From CAIVAT01 sp038212325 (GTDB lineage Bacteria > Bacteroidota > Bacteroidia > Bacteroidales > FEN-979): a stretch of DNA of 36,406 nucleotides. Under the pieces are notes generated by a model that searched no databases, was not told the origin of the DNA, and worked only from the letters and a program-made list of their open reading frames with translations. Below, one piece after another: positions 16,302 through 23,877 of this stretch (position 1 is the stretch's first letter; every line of letters starts with the position of its first letter). The position numbers were made by a program, and so were the translations under genes. The stretch spans positions 1-36,406 of the forward strand of contig JBBQUQ010000027.1 in the NCBI GenBank assembly GCA_038212325.1, in the 5' to 3' direction.

Positions 16302-16347
16302 AAACAACTCCCCTGATAAAGCCGTAAGGTTTTCAGGGGAGTTGTTT
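16302..16347. terminator. Strong bidirectional rho-independent terminator
   Basis: A perfect 15-base inverted repeat: AAACAACTCCCCTGA at 16302-16316 and TCAGGGGAGTTGTTT at 16333-16347, with a 16-base loop. The plus strand continues into a T-run (to 16351). On the minus strand the left arm also ends in T's. The right arm covers the stop codon of the thpR gene, so the hairpin serves both convergent genes. Confidence 0.92.
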
Positions 16348-16905
16348 TTTTATGAACGGGAATTTTTCCAGAACGATGTATTCGGGTCCTTCGCCTCGCA
16401 AAATGCTCTCATAAAGGATCGCTTCGTTCATACTTTCCGGCGAAGAGGAAATGGCTTTATACAGGTCAATCGTCCGACGGAATATGAGCCTGTCCTCCAG
16501 GTTTTTTATTCTTCCCAGGGTAAGATGGGGCACCAGGTTTTGACGGTCGGCTTCAAAACCGATGGATTGCAGGTCGCCGTGAATATTTTTCATGACGGCG
16601 ACGAGTTCCGAATAGGGCTCAATACCCGCCCAGATTACCTTGGGCGCATAAGAACTCCCGAAAATGCCGATCCCGGCCAGGCGCAAATCGAAGGAAGTTG
16701 TTACCGAAGCACGTTTTTCAAGCAGGGAACAGATGCCCGGAATTTCGCCATCTTCCGTTTCTCCCAAAAACTTCAGCGTGACATGAATGTTTTGATCTTC
16801 AACCCATTTGATATGCTCTTGCCGCAACGCATGCTTCAATTCCCGGTACTTTGCAAGAAATTCGCCGTCCGGATGAATTTTTAAGCCAGCAAATAGTCGT
16901 TTCAT
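16333..16905 (-). CDS. thpR: RNA 2',3'-cyclic phosphodiesterase (2H family, ThpR/LigT)
   Basis: A 190-residue 2H phosphoesterase that opens 2',3'-cyclic phosphate ends of RNA. The two catalytic HxTx motifs are present: HVTL at 41-44 (NIHVTLKFLGE) and HLTL at 127-130 (VPHLTLGRI). The start MKRLFAGLKI fits the family, where an R-x-F-x-A/G segment forms the first strand. Length is typical. The physiological RNA substrate is not known for bacterial members. It is transcribed alone, divergent from tRNA-Ala with 31 bases between, so their promoters overlap or abut. Its stop lies inside the terminator hairpin. Confidence 0.93.
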   Translation of the reverse strand: MKRLFAGLKIHPDGEFLAKYRELKHALRQEHIKWVEDQNIHVTLKFLGETEDGEIPGICSLLEKRASVTTSFDLRLAGIGIFGSSYAPKVIWAGIEPYSELVAVMKNIHGDLQSIGFEADRQNLVPHLTLGRIKNLEDRLIFRRTIDLYKAISSSPESMNEAILYESILRGEGPEYIVLEKFPFIKKQLP

Positions 16906-16918
16906 ATTAAAAAGTTCT

Positions 16919-16926
16919 TAATTTTG
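16919..16926 (+). promoter_or_regulatory. tRNA-Ala promoter, -7 element TAATTTTG
   Basis: TAATTTTG followed by C matches TAnnTTTG exactly and lies 10 bases upstream of the mature tRNA 5' end. The upstream part of the promoter would overlap the start codon of thpR. No clear -33 TTTG is visible. Confidence 0.6.
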
Positions 16927-16936
16927 CATCCGCTTT

Positions 16937-17013
16937 GGGGGATTAGCTCAGTTGGCTAGAGCGTTAGACTGGCAGTCTAAAGGTCAGGGGTTCGACTCCC
17001 CTATTCTCCACCA
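16937..17013 (+). tRNA. tRNA-Ala (anticodon GGC), CCA encoded
   Basis: The cloverleaf closes: acceptor GGGGGAT with ATTCTCC (17003-17009), D arm GCTC/GAGC, anticodon stem TTAGA/TCTAA with loop CTGGCAG (anticodon GGC, reading GCC), T arm AGGGG-TTCGACT-CCCCT, discriminator A at 17010, and an encoded CCA at 17011-17013. The third acceptor pair is G-U, the classical alanine identity element. An integrase gene follows 157 bases downstream, consistent with tRNA 3' ends being integration targets. Confidence 0.96.
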
Positions 17014-17071
17014 AAACGGGTAAACAAATATAGGTCATTATTCCATATAATGCGTTAATCCTACGATTTAA

Positions 17072-17109
17072 AGGCTTTTATCGAATTCGCGTTCATTAAA
17101 TAAAAGCCT
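17072..17109. repeat. 10-bp inverted repeat between tRNA-Ala and integrase
   Basis: AGGCTTTTAT (17072-17081) and ATAAAAGCCT (17100-17109) form a perfect 10-base stem with an 18-base AT-rich loop. There is no T-run on the plus strand. It could be a weak terminator for the tRNA or a leftover recombinase-binding site; the sequence does not decide. Confidence 0.4.
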
Positions 17110-17170
17110 GGTTTCCGCTTGAGTTTGGCAAAGTGTTTCGCAATTGCTTCACATTTTAACACAATGCCAA

Positions 17171-18175
17171 ATGAAATCTACTTATAAGATTTTCCTTAGG
17201 TCCGACTATCCCAAAAAAGACGGATCAATACCTGTTTATCTCCGGGTCATCAGCAACCGAAAGAAAAAAGATTTCGCGTTTGGAGTTTCTATTTTTGAAC
17301 CGAAGAAGTTCTGGAACGAAAAAGAACAGAGGGTTCAACGTTGTTCCTGGGTGAATAAGGACCATATTAACAAAACCATCAAGGAAAGGTATGACAGGGC
17401 GAACGACATTATCCGGGAGTTAGAGAATCATCATATCCCTCTAACATTCCGGGAATTTGATATGAGGTTTAAAAATCCTATCGAACTTAAGGATTCCTTC
17501 TATGCCTTTGCTGAAGACCAGGTGAAAAAGTTAGAGAACCCTTCACCTGAAACGGTGAGGTCCTATAACTCCTATATCAGTAAAATGAAAAAGTACAGGC
17601 CTATACTGACCTTTGGCGAAATTACCCAGGATTTTATTGAGCAATACAGAGAGCACATGATAGCAAACGGAAATATGATGAATACCTACCATAAGGCTCT
17701 GGCCTGGCTTCGTACGATCTGTAAAAGGGCACGCGCAAAAGGCCTCATGTTCAGTAATCCTTTCGAATACTTTAAGGTAAGAAGGCAGCCCGGATCCCGG
17801 GAAGCCTTAGCCTCGGAAGAACTTGAATCCCTGGAAAAACTTTATTATTCCGGAACTCTGAAGCTGGGGGTTCAAAATGCATTAAAGTGTTTCCTCTTTT
17901 TCTGTTACAATGGCCTACGGTTTCGGGACGCTAAAAAATTAAAGCATTCTGATCTAAAGAAAGAAACGTATAACGGAAAAGAAACATTTACCTTTCATAT
18001 TGCCAGGCACACATTTGCTGTGAATTGTATTCTTTTGGGAATTCCGATTAAAGTTGTAAGTAAACTGCTAGGCCATACTGAAATAAAGACAACTCAAATC
18101 TATGCCAAAATCGTTGACGATATTGAAGTACATTATATGGAAAGGTTTAACGATAGCGAGACATTACTGGAGTAA
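17171..18175 (+). pseudogene. Tyrosine recombinase (integrase) with internal deletion in the catalytic domain
   Basis: A 334-residue open frame of the Bacteroidetes phage/conjugative-transposon integrase type. The N-terminal arm-binding region is MKSTYKIFLRSDYPKKDGSIPVYLRV, the SAM-like core-binding domain covers about 100-200, and the catalytic domain starts at about 215. Catalytic Arg250 (NGLRFRD), His276 and Arg279 (HIARH), His302 (LGH) and Tyr311 (TQIYAKI) are present. Only 26 residues separate Arg250 from His276; relatives have roughly 95-115, and the beta-hairpin Lys and surrounding strands are missing. About 70-80 residues appear to have been deleted in frame at around 17950-17985. It is probably inactive. 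I prefer ATG 17171; an in-frame alternative at 17144 adds nine atypical residues. No attachment-site duplication of the tRNA end was seen downstream. Confidence 0.8.
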
Positions 18176-18528
18176 AAAGGTATTCTGATTATATGAATGT
18201 TTACTATTATGGCACGATCGCTGTGTAACACGCTTGAAAGCATGGCCACTCCCTGTTCCGTAAAGGCTGATGGCAATTTACGTGTTCCTCCCCATCTTGA
18301 TGTTCCAAATTGGAATATCAAGTTGTCGAACTCCTCTTTTGTCAATTGGAACATAAAATCAAAAGGAAACCGTTTGATGTTCCGTTGAACCGCTTTATTG
18401 AAATTTCCGGTGCTTACCCCGTACAGCTCAGCAAGATCAGAGTCAAGCATAACCTTTTGACCCCTGATCATATAGATCTTACTTAGGATTACTTCTTCCG
18501 GGACCAACATTGAATTTTCTTCCAGCAT
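18133..18528 (-). pseudogene. ORF6N-domain protein, 3'-truncated
   Basis: A 131-residue frame. Residues about 10-105 match the ORF6N domain found in phage and mobile-element proteins (IRGQKVMLDSDLAELYGV, NIKRFPFDFMFQLTKEEF, LPSAFTEQGVAMLSSVL, IVNIHIIR). In intact relatives NIxIMR is followed by a conserved helix and a C-terminal extension. Here the sequence changes to a low-complexity tail (SSNVSLSLNLSI) exactly where the gene runs into the 3' end of the convergent integrase, overlapping it by 43 bases. I read this as loss of the 3' part by a deletion. The domain is thought to bind DNA, but the truncated product may not be functional. Confidence 0.75.
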
Positions 18529-18631
18529 AATTTACAAAATCAATACTGTCAAACCAAGGCTATTTTAATGGGGCATCACATACACTTTCAAGCCTTTTCT
18601 TGTTCTTCACCTTACAATTATTCCGCTTCAC

Positions 18632-18793
18632 TTATTCGGGTTCAAAGTTAGCAATATAAGCAAATAACTGTCCGGTATCAGTTAGACAAGTCTCAACACA
18701 AAATGTGTCATCATAATGTTCGTTTTTTATAGCTAATAAATTATCTTTGCCATTGGTCCAATTCCAACTTCGTAACTCGTTATTCTTGTTCAT
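18632..18793 (-). CDS. Possible 53-residue protein of unknown function
   Basis: ATG at 18793 to TAA at 18632. The product is acidic and rich in Asn, Trp and Cys (starts MNKNNELRSWNWTNGKDN, ends YIANFEPE). It has no signal peptide or membrane segment. It lies in an otherwise empty stretch between the ORF6N remnant and the next small gene. I do not recognise it. Protein-like composition argues for a real gene or the end of one; its small size and the decayed surroundings argue against. No clear promoter is seen. Confidence 0.35.
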   Translation of the reverse strand: MNKNNELRSWNWTNGKDNLLAIKNEHYDDTFCVETCLTDTGQLFAYIANFEPE

Positions 18794-18913
18794 TCGTAAA
18801 TATTGATCGTTAGCACTACACGGTAAAATGTACCTTTTTATCCCTTTTTGAGTAAATTCAATATATCATCAAGCCCAGATAGATCTGTTGAGAACCATGT
18901 AAAACATAATGCA

Positions 18914-19126
18914 ATGACAACCATCCAGGTTAATGAAAGAACGAAAGCCGGCAAAGCTTTGATTGAAACCGCCAGGGTTATGGCAGAAAAGTACAACGGA
19001 ATTGAAGTTGTTCAGGATGAGGAGGACGACGTCGTCCTGTTGAATAAAATGCTGGCCGCCCGTAAATCGGGTGTGATCAGCCGGGATCAGGTGTTGGAAA
19101 CCCACCCAGGTATCATTGAAAAATGA
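18914..19126 (+). CDS. Small orphan protein, antitoxin-like
   Basis: A 70-residue protein from ATG 18914 (MTTIQVNERTKAGKALIETA), ending HPGIIEK. The T-x-x-V-N-x-x-T-K-A-G-K-A-L-x-E start followed by a helix, an acidic middle (QDEEDDVVLL) and a charged C-terminal helix resembles small type II antitoxin-like proteins of Bacteroidetes. No toxin gene follows: the next gene is on the opposite strand and is an enzyme. An in-frame ATG at 18848 would add 22 residues of poor quality, so I prefer 18914. It may be a remnant cargo gene of the decayed element or a chromosomal gene at its right border. Function is not assigned. Confidence 0.5.
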   Translation: MTTIQVNERTKAGKALIETARVMAEKYNGIEVVQDEEDDVVLLNKMLAARKSGVISRDQVLETHPGIIEK

Positions 19127-19160
19127 ATTAGGTCTTTTATACATCATTTAACCGGGCTTT

Positions 19161-19625
19161 TTATTTCCATGTTCCGAAAGGGTTGAGCGATAAATAAGCA
19201 TTGTAATAGCGCTTGTCGCCCGTAACCTCCTCCCCCAGCCATGCAGGCTTTTCAAAATGCGCTTGTGGGTTATCCAGTTCAATCTCCACCATCAGAAGCC
19301 CCTCATTCGCCCCATGGAATTCATCAACTTCCCAGGTATATTTTCCGGCAGGGATCCTGGTCCTCACTTTTTCAACCACCGATGATGTATATTGACGGAT
19401 CAGCTCAAGGGCCTCATCCGGCGGAATTTCATATTCGTACTCGGGATGGGAAAAGGTATCTGATTTTCCCTTGATGGTGAGGAAGCCCCTGTTTCCGGCT
19501 GTCCTTACACGTACCACTTTGTCATCGTCAATGCTCAGGTAGCCCTGCACATAAGTTACCCCGGCAGGCTTTGCAATCAATGACCATTTAGCCCTGTCGA
19601 CCAGGAACTTGCGTTCGATTTCCAT
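19161..19625 (-). CDS. CYTH domain protein (triphosphate tunnel phosphatase family)
   Basis: A 154-residue single-domain CYTH protein. The signature ExExK is at the N-terminus (E2-I-E4-R-K6 in MEIERKFLVD). Typical strands follow: YLSIDDDKVVRVRTAGNRGFLTIKGKS, a YEYEIPPDEA segment and WEVDEFHGANEGLLMVEIEL. Bacterial single-domain members usually hydrolyse inorganic triphosphate or nucleoside triphosphates; a few are class IV adenylate cyclases, which cannot be ruled out from sequence. An upstream in-frame start at 19718 would put 31 unrelated residues before the signature, so ATG 19625 is chosen. It converges with the small orphan gene and is divergent from the epimerase operon. Confidence 0.9.
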   Translation of the reverse strand: MEIERKFLVDRAKWSLIAKPAGVTYVQGYLSIDDDKVVRVRTAGNRGFLTIKGKSDTFSHPEYEYEIPPDEALELIRQYTSSVVEKVRTRIPAGKYTWEVDEFHGANEGLLMVEIELDNPQAHFEKPAWLGEEVTGDKRYYNAYLSLNPFGTWK

Positions 19626-19799
19626 ATTTTTCACCAGGATGAATTTGATCGGCAAGGTACAAAAAGCCAATGAAAAAGGAAACTGCCGGGTGTTTCTTTG
19701 TCCGGATAACTTGCGCAAAAGATGACAATTATTTTCTATTTTTTTTATTTCCGGTGAATATCTCGACAGTTTGGTGCTTGTTGTATCATTAAAACTACT

Positions 19800-19807
19800 T
19801 AACTTTG
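19800..19807 (+). promoter_or_regulatory. Promoter of the methylmalonyl-CoA operon, -7 element TAACTTTG
   Basis: TAACTTTG matches TAnnTTTG. A CTTG at 19777-19780 lies 19 bases upstream and fits the -33 position. The leader to ATG 19835 is about 20-25 bases. This is the only good promoter signal seen in front of the 19835-26521 gene series. Confidence 0.65.
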
Positions 19808-19834
19808 TCCTGTTAATATATTAACAATAATATT

Positions 19835-20245
19835 ATGAAACCAACACATATTGAGCATCTTGGAATTGCAGTCAAAAGCCTGGAGGAGAGTATCCCCTTT
19901 TATGAAAATCTGCTTGGAACGGGTTGCTATAGCATTGAAGAAGTTAAGGATCAGCGGGTTAAAACAGCTTTTTTCCTGGTTGGCGAAACGAAGATCGAAC
20001 TACTGGAGTCAACCGACCCGGAAGGACCGATCGGAAAATTCCTGGAGAAAAAGGGTGAAGGAATCCATCATATTGCCTTTGCCGTTAACAGTGCAACCGA
20101 TGCGCTGGCAGAAGCGGAAACCCAGGGACTTTCCCTCATTGACAAGGTTGCCCGCCAAGGTGCCGAGGGCATGAACATCGGCTTCCTGCACCCGAAATCA
20201 ACACATGGTGTGCTGATCGAGTTTTGCAGCAAACATAAACCGTAA
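19835..20245 (+). CDS. mce: Methylmalonyl-CoA epimerase
   Basis: A 136-residue vicinal-oxygen-chelate enzyme interconverting (R)- and (S)-methylmalonyl-CoA. Two beta-alpha-beta-beta-beta modules are visible. Likely metal ligands are His8 (IEHLGIAV), Glu55 in the KIELLE strand (Gln in some relatives), His79 (GIHHIAFAV) and Glu129 (VLIEFCS). The assignment over other glyoxalase-fold enzymes rests on these motifs, the length, and the position upstream of the methylmalonyl-CoA decarboxylase subunits. It links mutase-made methylmalonyl-CoA to the decarboxylase. The gene is followed by a 56-base gap with a hairpin before mmdA. Confidence 0.93.
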   Translation: MKPTHIEHLGIAVKSLEESIPFYENLLGTGCYSIEEVKDQRVKTAFFLVGETKIELLESTDPEGPIGKFLEKKGEGIHHIAFAVNSATDALAEAETQGLSLIDKVARQGAEGMNIGFLHPKSTHGVLIEFCSKHKP

Positions 20246-20265
20246 AGACGCACCGCGCTGCGTCT
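20246..20265. repeat. Palindromic hairpin between mce and mmdA
   Basis: AGACGCA (20246-20252) and TGCGTCT (20259-20265) form a 7-base stem with loop CCGCGC, beginning at the base after the mce stop codon. No T-run follows, so it is not a standard terminator. It resembles short GACGC-type REP palindromes and could also stabilise or process the operon mRNA. Confidence 0.55.
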
Positions 20266-20301
20266 CCGCAGTGCATCTCCTCTACAACAAAACCTAACTG
20301 T

Positions 20302-21861
20302 ATGTCCAACGAAAACAAAATCTCAGAATTACTCGAAAAGCGAGAAAAAGCAAAACTCGGCGGCGGCGAAGACCGTATAAGAGCACAGCACAAAAAGGGC
20401 AAATTCACGGCCCGGGAGCGCATTGAAAAACTATTGGATGAAGGCAGTTTTGAGGAATACGACATGTTTGTAACCCACCGTTGCACCGACTTCGGCCTCG
20501 AAAATGAACTGTTTCTGGGAGATGGGGTGGTAACCGGTCGGGGAACCATCGATGGCCGGGTTGTTTTCATTTTTTCACAGGACTTTACCGTGTTTGGAGG
20601 ATCCTTATCTGAAACATTTGCCCGTAAGATTTGCAAGATCATGGACCAGGCCATAAAAGTCGGAGCGCCTGTGATCGGGATCAATGACAGCGGCGGAGCC
20701 AGGATACAGGAAGGGGTGAATTCACTGGCAGGTTATGCGGAGATCTTCATGCGCAACATCGCTGCATCAGGAGTTGTGCCGCAAATCTCAGCCATTTTCG
20801 GCCCATGCGCCGGAGGAGCGGTGTACTCCCCTGCCCTCACCGATTTTGTGGTCATGAGCGAAAATTCAAGCTACATGTTTGTAACAGGTCCCAAGGTTAC
20901 AAAGACGGTCACGGGCGAAGACATCACCACCGAAGACCTTGGAGGCGCCTCGGTACATTCAACCAAATCGGGTGTGGCTCATTTCCGGTCTGAAAACGAG
21001 GAAGAAGGTATCATGCTGATCCGCAAACTCCTGGAGTATCTGCCGCAGAACAACCTCGAAGATCCTATTATCACCGAGTGCACCGACCCCATCGACAGGC
21101 TGGAAGATTCCCTGAATGAAATCGTTCCTGCTAACCCCAACCAGCCTTATGACGTAAAAGATGTTATATACCGGATCGTCGACGACCAGCAGTTTCTCGA
21201 AGTTCATCAGCATTATGCCAAGAACATCGTGGTGGGTTTTTCCAAATTCAACGGGATGCCCTGCGGTATTGTAGCCAACCAGCCGAATTTCCTGGCAGGG
21301 GTGCTCGACATCGAAGCCTCGCGCAAAGCCGCACGGTTTGTTCGTTTTTGCGATGCATTCAACATCCCCATCATTACTTTGGTCGATGTGCCGGGCTTCC
21401 TGCCCGGCAGCAATCAGGAATATGGCGGCATCATCATACATGGTGCAAAACTCTTATTTGCCTACGGAGAAGCAACCGTTCCTAAAATTACGATCACCCT
21501 TCGAAAATCGTATGGCGGGGCACACGACGTGATGGGGTGCAAGCAGTTGCGCGCCGACATGAACTACGCCTGGCCATCGGCTGAAATCGCCGTCATGGGC
21601 CCCAAAGGCGCCATTGAAATTCTTGAGGGAAAAAAGATCGGCGAAATCCAGGATGCCAGGGAAAAGGTGAAATACGTAACCGAAAAGGAACTTGAGTATA
21701 AAAACAGGTTCGCCAATCCCTATGATGCTGCAAAGTATGGGTATATCGATGACGTGATTGAGCCAAGAAACACCCGGTTCAGAATCATCCGCGCCCTGCA
21801 GACGCTGGCGACGAAAAAGGATTCACTGCCGCCAAAGAAACACAGCAACATCCCGTTGTAA
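20302..21861 (+). CDS. mmdA: Methylmalonyl-CoA decarboxylase alpha subunit (carboxyltransferase)
   Basis: A 519-residue biotin-dependent carboxyltransferase of the acyl-CoA carboxylase beta type, with two crotonase-like halves. Landmarks: KGKFTARERIEKLLDEGSFEE at about 34-54, INDSGGARIQEGV and FGPCAGGAVYSPALTDF in the N-terminal half; and GILxVVDVPGFLPG-like LVDVPGFLPGSNQEYGGI and KITITLRKSYGGAHDVMG in the C-terminal half. It moves the carboxyl group of methylmalonyl-CoA to biotin. On sequence alone it could serve propionyl-CoA carboxylase, but the adjacent Na+-pump subunits and lack of a biotin carboxylase gene point to the decarboxylase. mmdD follows after 17 bases. Confidence 0.95.
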   Translation: MSNENKISELLEKREKAKLGGGEDRIRAQHKKGKFTARERIEKLLDEGSFEEYDMFVTHRCTDFGLENELFLGDGVVTGRGTIDGRVVFIFSQDFTVFGGSLSETFARKICKIMDQAIKVGAPVIGINDSGGARIQEGVNSLAGYAEIFMRNIAASGVVPQISAIFGPCAGGAVYSPALTDFVVMSENSSYMFVTGPKVTKTVTGEDITTEDLGGASVHSTKSGVAHFRSENEEEGIMLIRKLLEYLPQNNLEDPIITECTDPIDRLEDSLNEIVPANPNQPYDVKDVIYRIVDDQQFLEVHQHYAKNIVVGFSKFNGMPCGIVANQPNFLAGVLDIEASRKAARFVRFCDAFNIPIITLVDVPGFLPGSNQEYGGIIIHGAKLLFAYGEATVPKITITLRKSYGGAHDVMGCKQLRADMNYAWPSAEIAVMGPKGAIEILEGKKIGEIQDAREKVKYVTEKELEYKNRFANPYDAAKYGYIDDVIEPRNTRFRIIRALQTLATKKDSLPPKKHSNIPL

Positions 21862-21878
21862 CATAACCAGGCCAGCCT

Positions 21879-22253
21879 ATGAAAACACTCGCCATAACCT
21901 TCGACCTGTCGCTGATCGATCACTACACCCTGGTGATTGCCATTGCCGGGTATTGCATTGTTCTGCTCGCCCTGGCCATCATGGCCTACTTTTTCACACG
22001 GCTGCACAGCCTCCAGGATTTCCTGGCAAAACGCAGGCTTGCCGCCCTGGCGTCCCCCCCCGGAATGGAAGAAAAACCCAGGGTAGTCATGTCGGGAGAG
22101 GAAAATGCTGCAATTGCTGCAGCACTTTATCTGTTCTTTTCCGAGTTGCACGATGAGGAAAAATACGTGATGACCATCCGAAAGGTCTCTAAAACTTATT
22201 CGCCATGGAGTTCAAAGATCTATGGAATCCTGAATACGCTGAAACACCGCTAG
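21879..22253 (+). CDS. mmdD: Na+-translocating decarboxylase small subunit, OadG/MmdD-like
   Basis: A 124-residue protein with one N-terminal membrane helix (about 17-40, LVIAIAGYCIVLLALAIMAYFF) and a charged cytoplasmic tail. A VVMSGEENAAIAAALYLFFSE segment resembles the conserved C-terminal part of OadG/MmdD proteins, where EEIAAIAAALA-like motifs are common. The subunit holds the decarboxylase complex together at the membrane. Small subunits diverge strongly, so the call leans on its location between alpha and biotin-carrier genes. It is 17 bases after mmdA and 3 bases before mmdC. Confidence 0.85.
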   Translation: MKTLAITFDLSLIDHYTLVIAIAGYCIVLLALAIMAYFFTRLHSLQDFLAKRRLAALASPPGMEEKPRVVMSGEENAAIAAALYLFFSELHDEEKYVMTIRKVSKTYSPWSSKIYGILNTLKHR

Positions 22254-22256
22254 AAA

Positions 22257-22688
22257 ATGAAAAAATTCAAATTTTTGATCAATGGCAATGGATACGAGGT
22301 GGAAGTCCTCGGATTTGAAGAAAATATTGCTAAAATTGAAGTCAACGGTACCGCCTACGATGTGGAGGTTCAGAAAGATCTGAAAATGACCAAAACGCCA
22401 ACCCTGGTAAGGGCCGAATCGCCAAAACCCACGCCAAAGGAGTCAAAAATACCGAGAACTCCCACGCTTACCAACAATGTCGCCATCAAGGCCCCGCTTC
22501 CGGGAACCATCATTACGGTGCTGGTAAAAACAGGCGACAAAGTTACGCTGGGACAAAAGCTTCTGACCATGGAAGCCATGAAGATGGAGAACAACGTGCT
22601 TTCTGAAAAGGCAGGCATTGTTAAGGCTGTTCATGTAAAGCCAGGGCAGGCAGTGGCCCAGGGCGAAGTTTTAGCTGAAATCGAATAA
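22257..22688 (+). CDS. mmdC: Biotin carboxyl carrier subunit of the decarboxylase
   Basis: A 143-residue protein with an N-terminal beta region (1-42, KFLINGNGYEVEVLGF), a flexible Pro/Thr/Lys linker (about 45-74) and a biotinyl-lipoyl domain (about 75-143). The biotin attachment site is Lys109 in MEAMKME, flanked by the usual APLPGTI and GQAVAQGEVL turns. It carries the carboxyl group from MmdA to the MmdB membrane pump. A biotin protein ligase is needed but not encoded here. Spacing of 3 bases to both neighbours indicates tight translational coupling. Confidence 0.95.
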   Translation: MKKFKFLINGNGYEVEVLGFEENIAKIEVNGTAYDVEVQKDLKMTKTPTLVRAESPKPTPKESKIPRTPTLTNNVAIKAPLPGTIITVLVKTGDKVTLGQKLLTMEAMKMENNVLSEKAGIVKAVHVKPGQAVAQGEVLAEIE

Positions 22689-22691
22689 CCC

Positions 22692-23873
22692 ATGGACACC
22701 TTGAACACCTTATCCGGACTCTGGGAAGACACCGGCTTTCACAATGCAAGCTGGGGAAACCTGATCATGATTTTTATCGGCATCGTGCTTGTTTTTCTTG
22801 CTATACGACACAGCTATAAACCCTTGCTGCTCATCCCGCTGGGAATGGGGATCATCCTGGGTAACATTCCCTTTCTGCATGAAGCGGCATACCGCACGGG
22901 CATCTACCAAGAAGGAAGCGTGCTCAATTACCTTTTTTTTGGCGTGCTCAAAGGCATCTACCCGGCCCTTATTTTTCTCGGGCTTGGAGCCATGACGGAC
23001 CTTTCGCCGCTCATCTCCAACCCGAAGCTGATGCTGCTTGGCGCTGCGGCACAGGTGGGTATCTTTGCGACTTTTCTTGGTGCAATGGTGTTCGGCTTTC
23101 CGATGCCTGAATCCGCGGCCATCGCAATCATTGGCGGAGCTGACGGGAACACGGCTATTTTTCTGACATCTCAGCTTGCCAATGGTTTGAATGCTTCGGG
23201 GAAGGGCATGTCCATTCAGAACCTGATCGGTCCCATTGCGATTGCTGCTTACATCTATATGTCGCTGGTTCAGGTAATTCAGCCTCCGATCATGAAACTG
23301 CTTACCACGAAAAAGGAACGGCTTATCCGCATGAAGCCCCCGCGCACGGTAAGTAAATTTGAAAAGATCTTGTTTCCGCTGCTTGGCCTGCTGTTAAGTG
23401 CATTTGTTGCACCGGCCTCGCTTCCGCTGCTTGGAATGTTTTTCGTTGGAAATATCCTGAAAGAATCTGGCCTCACAAAACAACTTGCCACCACCGCGAG
23501 CACGATTCTCATTGATATTGTATTGATCCTTATCGGATTAACTGTTGGTGCTTCCACCCAGGCAGATGTTTTCCTGAAATGGGAATCAATTCTTATCTTT
23601 GTGCTCGGTGCCATAGCCTTCATGGTGGCAACCGCCGGAGGGGTCATTTTTGCCAAAGTCATGAATGTGTTTCTTAAGAAAGAAAACAGGATCAATCCGC
23701 TCGTAGGAGCTGCAGGTGTTGCCGCTGTTCCCGACAGTGCCAGGATTGCCCATGAAATGGGAATAAAGGAAGACCCGACGAACCACCTGATCACGCACGC
23801 CATGGCGCCAAATATTGCCGGCTTGATCGGAAGTGCAGTTACAGCAGGGTTATTACTGGGTTTCTTATTATAA
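22692..23873 (+). CDS. mmdB: Na+-translocating decarboxylase beta subunit (membrane pump)
   Basis: A 393-residue polytopic membrane protein of the OadB/MmdB/GcdB family, which decarboxylates carboxybiotin and drives Na+ outward. About ten hydrophobic segments are visible. The key motif GGADGNTAIFLTSQL spans 148-162, with the conserved Asp at 151. The C-terminal NPLVGAAGVAAVPDSARIAHEMG and HAMAPNIAGLIGSA motifs are also typical. The first 20 residues precede the first helix, as in relatives. Together with MmdA, MmdD and MmdC it completes the pump, which conserves energy from decarboxylation of methylmalonyl-CoA to propionyl-CoA. Uridine kinase starts 4 bases later. Confidence 0.96.
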   Translation: MDTLNTLSGLWEDTGFHNASWGNLIMIFIGIVLVFLAIRHSYKPLLLIPLGMGIILGNIPFLHEAAYRTGIYQEGSVLNYLFFGVLKGIYPALIFLGLGAMTDLSPLISNPKLMLLGAAAQVGIFATFLGAMVFGFPMPESAAIAIIGGADGNTAIFLTSQLANGLNASGKGMSIQNLIGPIAIAAYIYMSLVQVIQPPIMKLLTTKKERLIRMKPPRTVSKFEKILFPLLGLLLSAFVAPASLPLLGMFFVGNILKESGLTKQLATTASTILIDIVLILIGLTVGASTQADVFLKWESILIFVLGAIAFMVATAGGVIFAKVMNVFLKKENRINPLVGAAGVAAVPDSARIAHEMGIKEDPTNHLITHAMAPNIAGLIGSAVTAGLLLGFLL

Positions 23874-23877
23874 AGCG

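Noticed and set aside
17014..19160. Attachment-site duplication of the tRNA-Ala 3' end
   Set aside because: I searched by eye for the T-arm and acceptor sequence downstream and found no second copy.
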